Assembly (NCBI RefSeq): GCF_036784765.1
Contig: NZ_CP136651.1
Span: forward strand, 1,054,001 to 1,118,000
DNA: 64,000 nt
Direction: 5' to 3'
Source: Novosphingobium sp. ZN18A2
GTDB lineage: Bacteria > Pseudomonadota > Alphaproteobacteria > Sphingomonadales > Sphingomonadaceae
The notes beneath the pieces were generated by a model that was given only the letters and a program-made list of their open reading frames with translations, was not told the DNA's origin and did not search any database. Made by a program: the position numbers and the translations under genes. This document shows, in pieces, positions 16,179 to 27,392 of the stretch; the stretch's first letter is position 1, and every line of letters begins with the position of its first letter.

Positions 16179-16583
16179 ATGCCCCGCAAGATTTTACCCG
16201 TTTCGATTGTCGCGGCCCTTGCCGCGATGGTCCCGTTCACCCCCGCCAACGCCACGCCGGCAACAACGCACGCGGCGCCCGCGCAGCCGGCGATCACCGT
16301 GCGCGCTCCGAACGCGCGCCGCACCGGCACCACCTATTCCGGCATACCGGTCTTTACCTACACCGCGTCGTCGGTGGTGCATTATGGCGACTTGAACCTG
16401 GCTTCGCTGGCGGGACGCGACGCGCTGCACAGTCGCGTCCGTGTTGCCGCGACAAGCGCGTGCGGGCGGCTGGATCACGCCTATCCGGTCCAGACCGAAT
16501 ATACGAGCGATTACAAGTGTATAAACCGCGCCGTGGCGGGCGCAAAGACGCAGGTGCGCGCCGCCATCGCGGCGGCGGCCTGA
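16179..16583 (+). CDS. UrcA family protein
   Basis: 134 residues with a signal peptide (PRKILPVSIVAALAAMVPF, cleavage near ANA) and the UrcA domain: VHYGDLNLASLAGRDALHSR followed by VRVAATSACG and the second cysteine in SDYKCINRAV, a likely disulfide. UrcA proteins are small exported proteins frequent in Sphingomonadales and Caulobacterales; function unknown. Start ATG 16179 is supported by GAGGAGG at 16166-16172. It is convergent with lpd; a shared terminator lies between them. Confidence 0.85.
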   Translation: MPRKILPVSIVAALAAMVPFTPANATPATTHAAPAQPAITVRAPNARRTGTTYSGIPVFTYTASSVVHYGDLNLASLAGRDALHSRVRVAATSACGRLDHAYPVQTEYTSDYKCINRAVAGAKTQVRAAIAAAA

Positions 16584-16590
16584 AATCGCA

Positions 16591-16622
16591 CCGGCCGGCA
16601 GCGCCTCTGCGCCGCCGGCCGG
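16591..16622. terminator. Bidirectional hairpin between UrcA gene and lpd
   Basis: Perfect 9-base stem CCGGCCGGC (16591-16599) and GCCGGCCGG (16614-16622) with an inner AGCGC/GCGCC pairing, located between convergent genes. It could end transcripts from both sides. No T-run is present on either strand. Confidence 0.65.
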
Positions 16623-16633
16623 ATCGCGAACGA

Positions 16634-18031
<1,398 letters not shown>

Positions 18032-18054
18032 GGCTTCGTGGGTATCCGTTCAGT

Positions 18055-18582
18055 TCAGTTGATCATCGCCAGCGCATCGAGCTTGCGCTTCGCGCCTTCG
18101 CGCAGGAACGAACGCAGGCGATCCACGTCGTCCATCACGAAATCGAGCCCGCCTTCGCCGTCTTCGAGCATGAGCTGGGCGTTATAGACATCGTCGCGGA
18201 CCATCGCCTTGGGGTCATACCGCTTGCGCAGGTCCGCGTTGCTGACGGCTTCCAGCGCCGTGTGCGCCGCGGCGATCGCATCGGCGGGGATCAGCCAGGC
18301 CGGGCCATAACCCTGGTCCTTGCCGATCTTCTGGAACCGCCCGACGATGACCGAAAGCGGATCGTCCGTTGCCCCGGCCGCGCCGGTCAGCAGGTAATGG
18401 ATCGCCTGCCACTGTTCGTCGAGGTCGAACGGGATCGCCGGGTTATGGATCTCGGCCGGCGCATCCAGCAGGTCTTCATTGAGGTCGAAACCGCTGATGA
18501 ACGCGCCGATCCCTTCGGGATTCGCCCGCATCTGCTCCACCGTGTCGGCGTCGGCATATCGGGCTGTCCAGATCATGCTCAT
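18055..18582 (-). CDS. DUF1877 (YfbM-like) protein in the sucAB-lpd operon
   Basis: A 175-residue protein of the DUF1877/YfbM family, recognised by a helical N-terminus followed by IPFDLDEQWQAIHYLLTGAA and a C-terminal LRSFLREGAKRK. E. coli YfbM has been structurally solved but has no assigned role. Here it sits between sucB and lpd, 23 bases before lpd and 39 bases after sucB, on the same strand, so it is likely translated from the same transcript as two enzyme subunits of 2-oxoglutarate dehydrogenase. A regulatory or assembly role is possible but untested. Confidence 0.82.
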   Translation of the reverse strand: MSMIWTARYADADTVEQMRANPEGIGAFISGFDLNEDLLDAPAEIHNPAIPFDLDEQWQAIHYLLTGAAGATDDPLSVIVGRFQKIGKDQGYGPAWLIPADAIAAAHTALEAVSNADLRKRYDPKAMVRDDVYNAQLMLEDGEGGLDFVMDDVDRLRSFLREGAKRKLDALAMIN

Positions 18583-18621
18583 GAATAAATCTCTTGATTG
18601 CCTTTCAGGTCTGTCAGGGCC

Positions 18622-19851
18622 TTACAGGTCGATCAGTATCCGCGTGGGATCCTCGATCGCTTCCTTGATCGTTTTCAGCGCGGTCACCGCCTCGCGTCCG
18701 TCGACCAGACGGTGGTCATAGGACAGCGCGATATACATCATCGGGCGGATCACGATCTCGCCGTTCACCACCACCGGGCGGTCTTCGATGCGGTGCAGGC
18801 CCAGCACCGCCGACTGCGGCGGATTGATGATCGGGGTGGACATCAGGCCGCCGAAGATGCCGCCGTTGGAAATGGTGAAGGTGCCGCCCTTCATGTCTTC
18901 CATGGTCAGCGCGTTTTCGCGCGCGCGCTTGCCAAGGTCGCCGATCGCCTTTTCGATATCGGCAAAGCCCAACTTGTCGACATTGCGCACCACGGGCACG
19001 ACCAGCCCGTTCGGCGCGGAGACCGCAACCGACAAGTCGACGTAATCGAAATAGACGATCTCGTCGCCGTCGATCTGCGCGTTGACCGAAGGGATGTCCT
19101 TCAGGGCAAGGCAGGCGGCCTTGGCGAAGAAGCTCATGAAGCCGAGCTTCACGTCATGCTTCTTGGCGAAGATGTCCTTGTACTTTTCGCGCGCGGCCAT
19201 CACCGCGCTCATGTCCACGTCGTTGAACGTGGTGAGCAGCGCGGCATTGTCCTGCGCGCTTTTCAGGCGCTTGGCGATCGTCTGGCGCAGGCGGGTCATC
19301 CGCACGCGCTCCGTCTTGCGCTCGCCGCCGGTGTCGCTCGCCGGCGCGGATGCCGGCGCGGGGGCGGGCGAAGCGGACTTGTTCTGCGCGGCGGCCAGCA
19401 CGTCGTCCTTGGTGATGCGGCCGTCCTTGCCGGTGCCCTTGATCGTGGCCGGATCGATGCCGTGTTCAAGCACCGCGCGGCGCACCGCGGGCGAAAGCAC
19501 GGGCGAACCGTCGCCGCCTTCCTCTGCCGCTTCGGTTTCGGCCGGGGCAGCGGCCTTTTCGGCGGCCTGTTCCTTGGCGGGGGCGGGCGCGGGCTTGGCC
19601 GCAGCCGCGCCAGAGCCTTCCTCGATCACCGCGATCAGCGTGCCGACCGTAACGGTATCGCCTTCCGCCACCATCTGCTGGCCCAGAACTCCCGCGACGG
19701 GCGAGGGCACGTCCACCGCGACCTTGTCCGTCTCCAGGCTGGCGATGGGCTCGTCTGCCGCCACCGCTTCGCCCGGCTGCTTCAGCCACTGGCCAACGGT
19801 AGCTTCGGTGACGCTTTCGCCCAGCGCCGGAACCTTTACTTCACTCGACAT
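18622..19851 (-). CDS. sucB: 2-oxoglutarate dehydrogenase E2 (dihydrolipoyl succinyltransferase)
   Basis: 409 residues: one lipoyl domain (1-77) with lipoylated K43 in [12 protein letters not shown], an Ala/Pro/Glu-rich linker, the E3-binding domain (about 117-153, [20 protein letters not shown]), a second linker and the catalytic domain (about 180-409) ending with the active-site [12 protein letters not shown]. It transfers succinyl groups to CoA. The start ATG 19851 ([14 protein letters not shown]) is the family start; longer readings overlap sucA. It begins 47 bases after the sucA stop. Confidence 0.97.
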   Translation of the reverse strand: MSSEVKVPALGESVTEATVGQWLKQPGEAVAADEPIASLETDKVAVDVPSPVAGVLGQQMVAEGDTVTVGTLIAVIEEGSGAAAAKPAPAPAKEQAAEKAAAPAETEAAEEGGDGSPVLSPAVRRAVLEHGIDPATIKGTGKDGRITKDDVLAAAQNKSASPAPAPASAPASDTGGERKTERVRMTRLRQTIAKRLKSAQDNAALLTTFNDVDMSAVMAAREKYKDIFAKKHDVKLGFMSFFAKAACLALKDIPSVNAQIDGDEIVYFDYVDLSVAVSAPNGLVVPVVRNVDKLGFADIEKAIGDLGKRARENALTMEDMKGGTFTISNGGIFGGLMSTPIINPPQSAVLGLHRIEDRPVVVNGEIVIRPMMYIALSYDHRLVDGREAVTALKTIKEAIEDPTRILIDL

Positions 19852-19898
19852 TCTTGAACCCTTCCTTGGGCTTGAACCCTTCCGTGGGGAGGATGCAC

Positions 19899-22724
19899 TC
19901 AGTTCTTCTTCGCGCGGCGGATCTCGTCGCGGACGGACAGGCCCAGCGCGTCGGCGACGAGCGCAGCCTGTTCGGACACGTGGCGCGAGGCAAGGCCCGT
20001 GGCGGGGGAGGCGCTGGCCTGGCGGCCGGCATAGCGCGGCCGCGCGACCTTGCATCCGGCCTGCGCCAGCGATTCCTCCACCAGCGATTCGACGAAGAAC
20101 CACGCACCGTTGTTCTTCGGTTCTTCCTGGCACCACACGACCTCTTCCAGATTGGCCATGCGCGACAGGCGCAGCGCCAGCGGATCGCCGGGGAAGGGAT
20201 AGAGCTGTTCGATGCGGATGATCTGCGTATCGTCGATCCCCGCGGAATCGCGCGCTTCGATCAGGTCATAGGCGACCTTGCCCGAACACAGCACCACGCG
20301 CTTCGTCTTCTCGTCCGGCGCGGGGCTGGTATCGGAAAGGATGCGCATGAAGTGCCCCTCGCCGATGAAGTCCGAAGCGGCCGACTTCGCCATCGGATGG
20401 CGAAGCAGGCTCTTGGGCGTCATGATGATCAGCGGCTTGCGGAACGAACGGTGCATCTGCCGGCGCAGCACGTGGAAGTAATTGGCCGGCGCGGTGATGT
20501 TGCACACCTGCATGTTGTCCTGCGCGCAAAGCTGCAGATAGCGTTCGAGCCGCGCCGAGGAATGCTCCGGCCCCTGGCCTTCGTATCCGTGGGGCAGCAG
20601 CATCACCAGCCCGTTGGCGCGCAGCCACTTGGCTTCCGATGCCGCCACGTACTGATCGATCACGATCTGCGCGCCGTTGGCGAAATCGCCGAACTGCGCT
20701 TCCCACAGCACCAGCGTCTTGGGGTCGGCGCTGGCATAGCCGTATTCGAAGCCCAGCACGCCGTATTCGGACAGCGGGCTGTCATGCACTTCGAAGCGGC
20801 CGTGCGGCAGCGTGGACAGCGGCACGTACTTGCGCTCGTCGGTCTGGTCGACCCACACCGCGTGGCGCTGGCTGAAGGTGCCGCGGCCCGAATCCTGGCC
20901 CGAAAGGCGCACGTTGTACCCCTCGGTCACAAGGCTGCCATAGGCAAGCGCCTCGGCCGTCGCCCAGTCGAACCCTTCGCCGCTTTCGAACATCGCGCGC
21001 TTCGCATCGAGCACGCGGCCCAGCGTGCGGTGGATCTTCAGGTCGTCGGGCACCGTGGTGAGCGTGCGGCCCAGGCTGTCGAACAGCTTGGCCTCTATCC
21101 CGGTGTGCACGTTGCGCCGCGCGGTTTCCGGGTCGACCGGCTTGTTGAACCCGCTCCACCGGCCGCCAAACCAGTCTGCCTGGTTGGCCTTGTATCCCTT
21201 GGCGGCCTCGAACTCCGCGTCCAGCGTGGCGGTAAAGCGGTCCTCGTTCTCGCCGCGCCAGTTCTTGTCGATCACGCCTTCGGCAATCAGGCGGTCCGCA
21301 TAGACGGCGCTGACCGGCGGGTGCTTCTTGATCTTCGCGTACATCAGCGGCTGGGTGAAGCTCGGCTCGTCACCCTCGTTGTGGCCGAAGCGGCGATAGC
21401 ACCACATGTCGATCACGATGTCGCGGCCGAAGCGCTGGCGATAGTCGATCGCCAGCTTGCAGGCGAAGGTAACCGCTTCGGGATCGTCGCCATAGACGTG
21501 CAGGATCGGCGCCTGGACGCCCTTCGCCACGTCGGACGGATAGGGCGATCCGCGGCTGAACTGCGGGCTGGTGGTAAAGCCGATCTGGTTGTTGATCACG
21601 AAGTGGATGCAGCCGCCGGTGTTGTATCCGCGCACGCCGGAAAAGCCGAAGCATTCCCACACGATGCCCTGGCCGGCGAAGGCCGCGTCGCCGTGGATCA
21701 GCACGGGCAGCACCTGCTTGTGCTTGTCCTTGCCGATATCGTCGCGGAACGCCTGGTAGGCGCGCACCTTGCCCAGCACCACCGGGTCCACCGTTTCCAG
21801 GTGGCTGGGGTTGGGCATCAGGCTCATGTGCACCTTGATTCCGTCGAAATCGCGGTCGGTGCTGGTGCCGAGGTGATACTTCACGTCGCCCGATCCGCCC
21901 ACGTCGTCCGGGTTGGCGCTGCCGCCCGAAAATTCGTGGAAGATCACGCGATAGGGCTTGGCCATCACGTTGGCGAGCACGTTCAGGCGGCCGCGGTGCG
22001 CCATGCCGTAAACGATCTCGCGCACGCCCAGCTGGCCGCCATACTTGATGACCGCTTCCAGCGCCGGGATCATCGATTCGCCGCCGTCGAGGCCGAACCG
22101 CTTGGTGCCGACGTATTTCTTGCCCAGGAACTTCTCGTACTGCTCGCCGCGGATCACCGCGCCAAGGATCGCCTTCTTGCCTTCGGGGGTGAAGTCGATC
22201 GACTTGTCGCCGCCCTCGATCCGTTCCTGGATGAAGCGGCGTTCCTCGACATCGGCGATGTGCATGTATTCGAAGCCGACATGGCCGCAATAGTTCTGCT
22301 TGAGGATGTTAACGATCTCGCGGACCGTCGTCCATTCAAGCCCCAGGTTGCCGCCGACGAAAACCCGGCGGTCGAGCGCCGCGCCGGTGAAGCCGTGGTA
22401 TTCGGGCGTCAGGTCCGCCGGAAGGTGCTGGTGCGAAAGGCCCAGCGGATCGAGATTGGCGGCCAGGTGCCCGCGCACACGATAGGTGCGGATCAGCATC
22501 ATCGCGCGGATCGAATCCGATGCGGCCTGTTCCAGCGCCGCTTCGTCAATCGCCTTGCCCGCGTCCTTGGCAGCCTTCTTGATGGCCAGCTTCATCGCCA
22601 TCGGGTCGAGCGCGGCGGTCAGGTCGTCGTCGCTCGCCGCGTCGGTCAGCGGCCATTTCGCCCGCTGCCACGATGGGCCGGGCTGGGGATCGTCGGGTAG
22701 AAAATCGTGCAGTTCTTGACCCAT
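19899..22724 (-). CDS. sucA: 2-oxoglutarate dehydrogenase E1 component
   Basis: 941 residues. The thiamine-diphosphate E1 subunit decarboxylates 2-oxoglutarate. Landmarks: [20 protein letters not shown] near the N-terminus, [47 protein letters not shown] and [20 protein letters not shown]. Start ATG 22724 ([14 protein letters not shown]) fits family members; an upstream ATG at 22901 would add a basic leader. It is followed by sucB; a 270-base gap separates it from sucD upstream, so it may have its own promoter. Confidence 0.97.
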   Translation of the reverse strand: MGQELHDFLPDDPQPGPSWQRAKWPLTDAASDDDLTAALDPMAMKLAIKKAAKDAGKAIDEAALEQAASDSIRAMMLIRTYRVRGHLAANLDPLGLSHQHLPADLTPEYHGFTGAALDRRVFVGGNLGLEWTTVREIVNILKQNYCGHVGFEYMHIADVEERRFIQERIEGGDKSIDFTPEGKKAILGAVIRGEQYEKFLGKKYVGTKRFGLDGGESMIPALEAVIKYGGQLGVREIVYGMAHRGRLNVLANVMAKPYRVIFHEFSGGSANPDDVGGSGDVKYHLGTSTDRDFDGIKVHMSLMPNPSHLETVDPVVLGKVRAYQAFRDDIGKDKHKQVLPVLIHGDAAFAGQGIVWECFGFSGVRGYNTGGCIHFVINNQIGFTTSPQFSRGSPYPSDVAKGVQAPILHVYGDDPEAVTFACKLAIDYRQRFGRDIVIDMWCYRRFGHNEGDEPSFTQPLMYAKIKKHPPVSAVYADRLIAEGVIDKNWRGENEDRFTATLDAEFEAAKGYKANQADWFGGRWSGFNKPVDPETARRNVHTGIEAKLFDSLGRTLTTVPDDLKIHRTLGRVLDAKRAMFESGEGFDWATAEALAYGSLVTEGYNVRLSGQDSGRGTFSQRHAVWVDQTDERKYVPLSTLPHGRFEVHDSPLSEYGVLGFEYGYASADPKTLVLWEAQFGDFANGAQIVIDQYVAASEAKWLRANGLVMLLPHGYEGQGPEHSSARLERYLQLCAQDNMQVCNITAPANYFHVLRRQMHRSFRKPLIIMTPKSLLRHPMAKSAASDFIGEGHFMRILSDTSPAPDEKTKRVVLCSGKVAYDLIEARDSAGIDDTQIIRIEQLYPFPGDPLALRLSRMANLEEVVWCQEEPKNNGAWFFVESLVEESLAQAGCKVARPRYAGRQASASPATGLASRHVSEQAALVADALGLSVRDEIRRAKKN

Positions 22725-22994
22725 GGGGCACCTGTGCAACGCCGGGGTTTCCGGCTGGGGGGATGGGCGACGCCGCGCCGTCCATCCGGCTTTATCGACA
22801 ATCGTGCTCCGTTTCGGTTCCGGAAAAACCGCAGGTCCGCGCCGAAACGGGCGCATCTGGCTGGTCTTTCCCCCCGGAACCGCCCCCGGCCGGAGCAGCA
22901 TTATTATTATCGTTGCGTTCCGGACAAGGACGGCAACCGCCCCGGCCGGTTCACCCCCGGCGCGAACGGAAAACCCGCCCGCGCCGGGTATGGA
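22725..22994 (-). promoter_or_regulatory. 270-base gap upstream of sucA, likely leader/promoter
   Basis: The only long gap inside the TCA cluster. On the minus strand it begins after sucD with GC-rich inverted sequence (CCGGGGGTGAACCGGCCGGGG, split around 22950) and then reads AACGATAATAATAATGCTG, the only AT-rich stretch nearby (about 22897-22915). That suggests termination of the mdh-sucD transcript and a fresh start for sucA-sucB-lpd. No gene is seen in it. The promoter position is inferred, not demonstrated. Confidence 0.45.
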
Positions 22995-23885
22995 TCAGAC
23001 GCGTTCCTTCAGCAGCGCGTCGAGCGTCACGCCCAGTTCGCTGGGCGAGGGCGAGACGCGGATGCCCGCTGCTTCCATCGCCGCGATCTTGTCTTCGGCG
23101 CCGCCCTGGCCGCCCGAAACGATCGCGCCGGCGTGGCCCATACGGCGGCCCGGAGGGGCGGTGCGGCCCGCGATGAAGCCCACCATCGGCTTCTTGCGCC
23201 CGCGCTTTGCCTCGTCCTTGATGAACTGCGCGGCTTCTTCTTCCGCCGAACCGCCGATCTCGCCGATCATGATGATCGACTTGGTTTCGTCGTCGGCCAT
23301 GAACAGTTCCAGCACGTCGATGAAGTTGGTGCCGTTCACCGGATCGCCGCCGATGCCCACCGCCGTCGTCTGGCCAAGGCCGATCTGGCTGGTCTGGAAC
23401 ACCGCTTCATAAGTGAGCGTGCCCGAACGCGATACCACGCCGACGCTGCCCTTCTTGAAGATCGAACCGGGCATGATGCCGATCTTGCATTCGTCCGGGG
23501 TCAGCACGCCGGGGCAGTTCGGGCCGATCAGGCGCGAGTTGCTGCCCGAAAGCGCGCGCTTCACGCGCACCATGTCGAGCACGGGGATGCCTTCGGTGAT
23601 CGCCACGATCAGTTCGATGCCCGCGTCGATCGCTTCGAGGATCGAATCCGCGGCGAACGGCGGCGGCACGTAGATGCACGAAGCGGTCGCGCCGGTCGCG
23701 GCCTTCGCTTCGGCAACGGTGTTGAAGTTGGGCAGGCCGATGTGCGTGCTGCCGCCCTTGCCGGGGGTCACGCCCGCAACCATCTGCGTGCCATAGGCCA
23801 GCGCCTGTTCGGTGTGGAACGTGCCGGTGGCGCCGGTCATCCCCTGGGTGATGACCTTGGTGTTCTTGTCGACGAGGATGCTCAT
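22995..23885 (-). CDS. sucD: Succinyl-CoA synthetase alpha subunit
   Basis: 296 residues. The CoA-binding domain starts [21 protein letters not shown] and the phosphohistidine region is [17 protein letters not shown] near residue 240. With the beta subunit SucC it makes ATP or GTP from succinyl-CoA. Other landmarks are [16 protein letters not shown] [15 protein letters not shown] and [20 protein letters not shown] (split here). It lies 66 bases after mdh on the same strand. The partner gene sucC is not between mdh and sucD, nor anywhere else in this window. Confidence 0.96.
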   Translation of the reverse strand: MSILVDKNTKVITQGMTGATGTFHTEQALAYGTQMVAGVTPGKGGSTHIGLPNFNTVAEAKAATGATASCIYVPPPFAADSILEAIDAGIELIVAITEGIPVLDMVRVKRALSGSNSRLIGPNCPGVLTPDECKIGIMPGSIFKKGSVGVVSRSGTLTYEAVFQTSQIGLGQTTAVGIGGDPVNGTNFIDVLELFMADDETKSIIMIGEIGGSAEEEAAQFIKDEAKRGRKKPMVGFIAGRTAPPGRRMGHAGAIVSGGQGGAEDKIAAMEAAGIRVSPSPSELGVTLDALLKERV

Positions 23886-23951
23886 CTGGGACCGTCTCCT
23901 GGGGAGGCTTCAGAGAAAAAGGCGGGCTCTGTCGCGGGCCCGCCGAATGGA

Positions 23952-25058
<1,107 letters not shown>

Positions 25059-25093
25059 CTATTTGGCGGTTTAGTTGATAATGGTTTGCAGTA

Positions 25094-25435
25094 TCAGCAA
25101 GCCGTGGCGGGCCATAATCCGCGCTCATGCCGGGCGGCAAGGTCGCGCGCAAGCCGGCGGTCCAGCGTATGGCATACCGCAAGCCACCAGGCGGTCGAAT
25201 CCTCGTCGTCCGCGCGCGCGGCCTGTTCGGCGCGATGCCCGGCCTGCTGCGCTGCGGAAAGGCCGTGCGCGGCGAACAGGCGCAGCGCCGCGGCAAGCAC
25301 CATGCCATCGTCGAACCGCGTATCGGCATCGTTCGCGTGGTTGTCGTTTACGGGGTGCAGGCCGCGCAGGCGATGCACGCGGGCTCCGGTAAGCTGGGGC
25401 GCGGCGCGGCCGTATCGGGGGGCAAAGTGCAACAT
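25094..25435 (-). CDS. Conserved hypothetical helical protein
   Basis: 113 residues. The core VNDNHANDADTRFDDGMVLA, then ALRLFAAHGLSAAQQAGHRA and WWLAVCHTLDRRLARDLAAR, looks like the small helical proteins found as singletons in sphingomonads (DUF6961-like; this family name is from memory and less certain). The opposite-strand frames here are mirror images and have no recognisable pattern. It is monocistronic and lies upstream of, and in the same direction as, mdh, 180 bases away. Function unknown. Confidence 0.6.
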   Translation of the reverse strand: MLHFAPRYGRAAPQLTGARVHRLRGLHPVNDNHANDADTRFDDGMVLAAALRLFAAHGLSAAQQAGHRAEQAARADDEDSTAWWLAVCHTLDRRLARDLAARHERGLWPATAC

Positions 25436-25637
25436 TCTCGTATTCTCCGGACTCGCGCATTTCTGGTCTGTTCGCGCAGGTCTGTTCGCGCATTAGTCCC
25501 CCCGCGAATAACGATGCGTGTGGCGGCATGGTCAAAACACCATTAACCGCCCGTATCGTGTGGAAATTGCGGCGGAATGTTGAAGGTGGCCAATGACGGC
25601 GGCCAAGGCGGCAGCCCTGGCGCCGGATTGAAGGGGT

Positions 25638-26924
25638 TCAATCGGCCGGTTGGGCGATCCACCGGCCCGCGTTTTCATAGCCCGGCCTTACCTTGCCCGC
25701 GTCCGGCAAGGTGCCGGCCTTGTAAAGCGATTCGCCCCCGCGCGCGCGCACTTCGGGCGCATAGGCGGGCCGGTTCCCGCCGGGCAGGGGCGTCTGCCCG
25801 AAAGATGCCTGTCCTGCCGCTGTCTGGCCGGCCGGCCGGGCAGAACCATCCTGCACCGCTGCCGCCGCTTCGGCCTGCGCCCGGGCCTGTCCCGCCTCGA
25901 ACGCCTTCGCCAGCGTGATCGGATCGGCGCTGTCGAGCGGGGCCGGGGTCATGCTGCGCGGGTGCGGCGCGGCGGCGGGTTCGCGCCCCGCATAGGCCGC
26001 ATCGAACGCCGCCGCGCGGCCCATCGCGCCGGGCCAGCGGAAGAACAGGTGCGCACCGATCGCGCCCACCTTTATCATCTGCGCATCCCACGCCGGGTGG
26101 ACGGCGGCGGTATGGTAATGCGTGGCAAGGCCGACGGGCGCATAGACATAGCCTGACAGGGCATCGGCCGCGACGCGCCGCGCGCGGTCCCAGAAGGCGG
26201 GCACGGGCCGGCGGGCCATCGATCCGTCGCAGGCGAACGAAAACTGGCAGCCCGCCCGTTCGGACCCCTGATAGACCACACCGCAGACCGAATCGGGATA
26301 GGCCGGGTGCGCAACCCGGTTGAGCACCACTTGCGCCACCGCGCGCTGCCCGGCGTCGGGTTCGCTCGCCGCCTCGTAATAGATTGCGGCGGTCAGGCAT
26401 TGCAGCGCGCGCCCGCGATCGGCCGCGGGGCCGGAAAGCACCATCGGCTGCGCGGCCGGGCCGCCTGCATCGTCGGTCCGCGCGGGACTTTCATCGTCGC
26501 GGTGCGACTGGTCCCACGCGGATTCGGCCTGCGCGGGCCGGATCAGGCCCGAATCGCGCGGATCGACATAATAGAAGGCCGAACCGGGAAAGCTCTCGCC
26601 CGGTGTCTCGAACGGTTGCAGCCGTCCGGCCCCCGCTTCTGCGTGCGCGGGCCGGATTCCGCCCGGGTTGCCCCAGCCGACGGTGCCCATCGCCAGCCCC
26701 AGCGCGCCGACCGCGGCCACGCCGCCCAGCCGCTGGCGCCACTTGCGCGGGCGGGAAAGCGCATGGCGCAAGCTGGTCATGTCGCGGCGGCGGATGCGGC
26801 CAGTAAAGTCGCGCGGACGCTCCGCCGGAAGCACCAGTGCCGCCGCGCGCGCACGCACGGCCTGCCGGTCCGCGGCGGGCGCGGGCGGCAAGGCAACGGG
26901 GCGGTAGGCGATCGTCAGCGGCAT
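25638..26924 (-). CDS. SleB-like cell wall hydrolase, membrane-anchored
   Basis: About 428 residues. A basic N-terminus is followed by a transmembrane segment (AAVGALGLAMGTVGWG, about residues 68-83), an Ala/Pro-rich linker, and the cell-wall hydrolase (SleB) domain at about 175-290 with LTAAIYYEAASEPDAGQRAV, AQVVLNRVAHPAYPDSVCGV and GCQFSFACDG. This domain cleaves peptidoglycan. The C-terminal third is low-complexity. ATG 26924 (MPLTIAYRPVAL) is the likely start; GTG/ATG alternatives upstream to 26960 exist. Its start region faces the B12 riboswitch transcript, so the promoters diverge. Confidence 0.85.
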   Translation of the reverse strand: MPLTIAYRPVALPPAPAADRQAVRARAAALVLPAERPRDFTGRIRRRDMTSLRHALSRPRKWRQRLGGVAAVGALGLAMGTVGWGNPGGIRPAHAEAGAGRLQPFETPGESFPGSAFYYVDPRDSGLIRPAQAESAWDQSHRDDESPARTDDAGGPAAQPMVLSGPAADRGRALQCLTAAIYYEAASEPDAGQRAVAQVVLNRVAHPAYPDSVCGVVYQGSERAGCQFSFACDGSMARRPVPAFWDRARRVAADALSGYVYAPVGLATHYHTAAVHPAWDAQMIKVGAIGAHLFFRWPGAMGRAAAFDAAYAGREPAAAPHPRSMTPAPLDSADPITLAKAFEAGQARAQAEAAAAVQDGSARPAGQTAAGQASFGQTPLPGGNRPAYAPEVRARGGESLYKAGTLPDAGKVRPGYENAGRWIAQPAD

Positions 26925-27109
26925 GGTGGTGGTTCGTGGCCGGTAGGCGCTTTCCCTCAATCCTCTTCCTGTCAGCCGCTATCGCGCGCGCGACGTCCGC
27001 GCATCGGCGCTTTTCGCCCCGTCCCGCAGCGGCACAGGGGCAATGCCTATCGTAAACGTCTTAAGAACCTTGCCCGCGCGGCGCGGCTGGCGTAGGTGCG
27101 CCGCCGACG

Positions 27110-27270
27110 CCACCGGTGCCCGCAAGGGCTGCCAAGGGAAGCCGGTTCGAAACCGGCGCTGCCCCCGCAACTGTAACCGGCGAGCGCCCGGCCGATATGC
27201 CACTGGTCCCCCGCGGGCCGGGAAGGCGGCCAGGGCGCGATGACCCGGAAGCCAGGAGACCTGCCGGTGT
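27110..27270 (+). promoter_or_regulatory. Cobalamin (adenosylcobalamin) riboswitch
   Basis: Highly conserved B12-riboswitch elements occur in order: CAAGGGAAGCCGGTTCGAAA (part of 27131-27152), CGCTGCCCCCGCAACTGTAA at 27157-27176 region, the B12-box GCCACTG at 27199-27205, GGGAAGG at 27219-27225 region, GATGACCCGGAAGCCAGGAG at 27239-27258, and ACCTGCCGGTG closing the outer stem with CACCGGTG at 27111-27118. When it binds cobalamin it represses the downstream gene. It controls btuB-btuF-btuC-btuD. The expression platform appears to be the hairpin at 27342-27384. Confidence 0.96.
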
Positions 27271-27341
27271 GTGGTCGTTCGCGCGGTCGGGCGGGGTGTA
27301 CCGGACGCAGCCGGAAGGACGGGCGCTTTGGTCCCCGCGCG

Positions 27342-27384
27342 TCCTCCCGCCATGGACGGCAAAGCTGTCCGTGGGCCGGGAGGA
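27342..27384 (+). promoter_or_regulatory. Hairpin that can mask the btuB ribosome-binding site
   Basis: TCCTCCCG at 27342-27349 is an exact complement of CGGGAGGA at 27377-27384, the ribosome-binding site of btuB. The stem is extended by CC/GG and by GGAC (27354-27357) with GTCC (27367-27370). Folding would hide the ribosome-binding site. Together with the riboswitch 70 bases upstream this points to control at the level of translation. Confidence 0.7.
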
Positions 27385-27392
27385 ATATGCGA

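Noticed and set aside
19854..22700. A very long plus-strand open frame (about 948 residues) covering sucA
   Set aside because: It is the antisense of sucA. Its composition is Arg/His/Ala-rich and repetitive, with no domain, while the minus strand encodes an unmistakable SucA.
25127..25546. Plus-strand frames opposite the 25.1-25.4 kb hypothetical gene
   Set aside because: They are basic, repetitive mirror images of the minus-strand gene, which has a family-like pattern instead.
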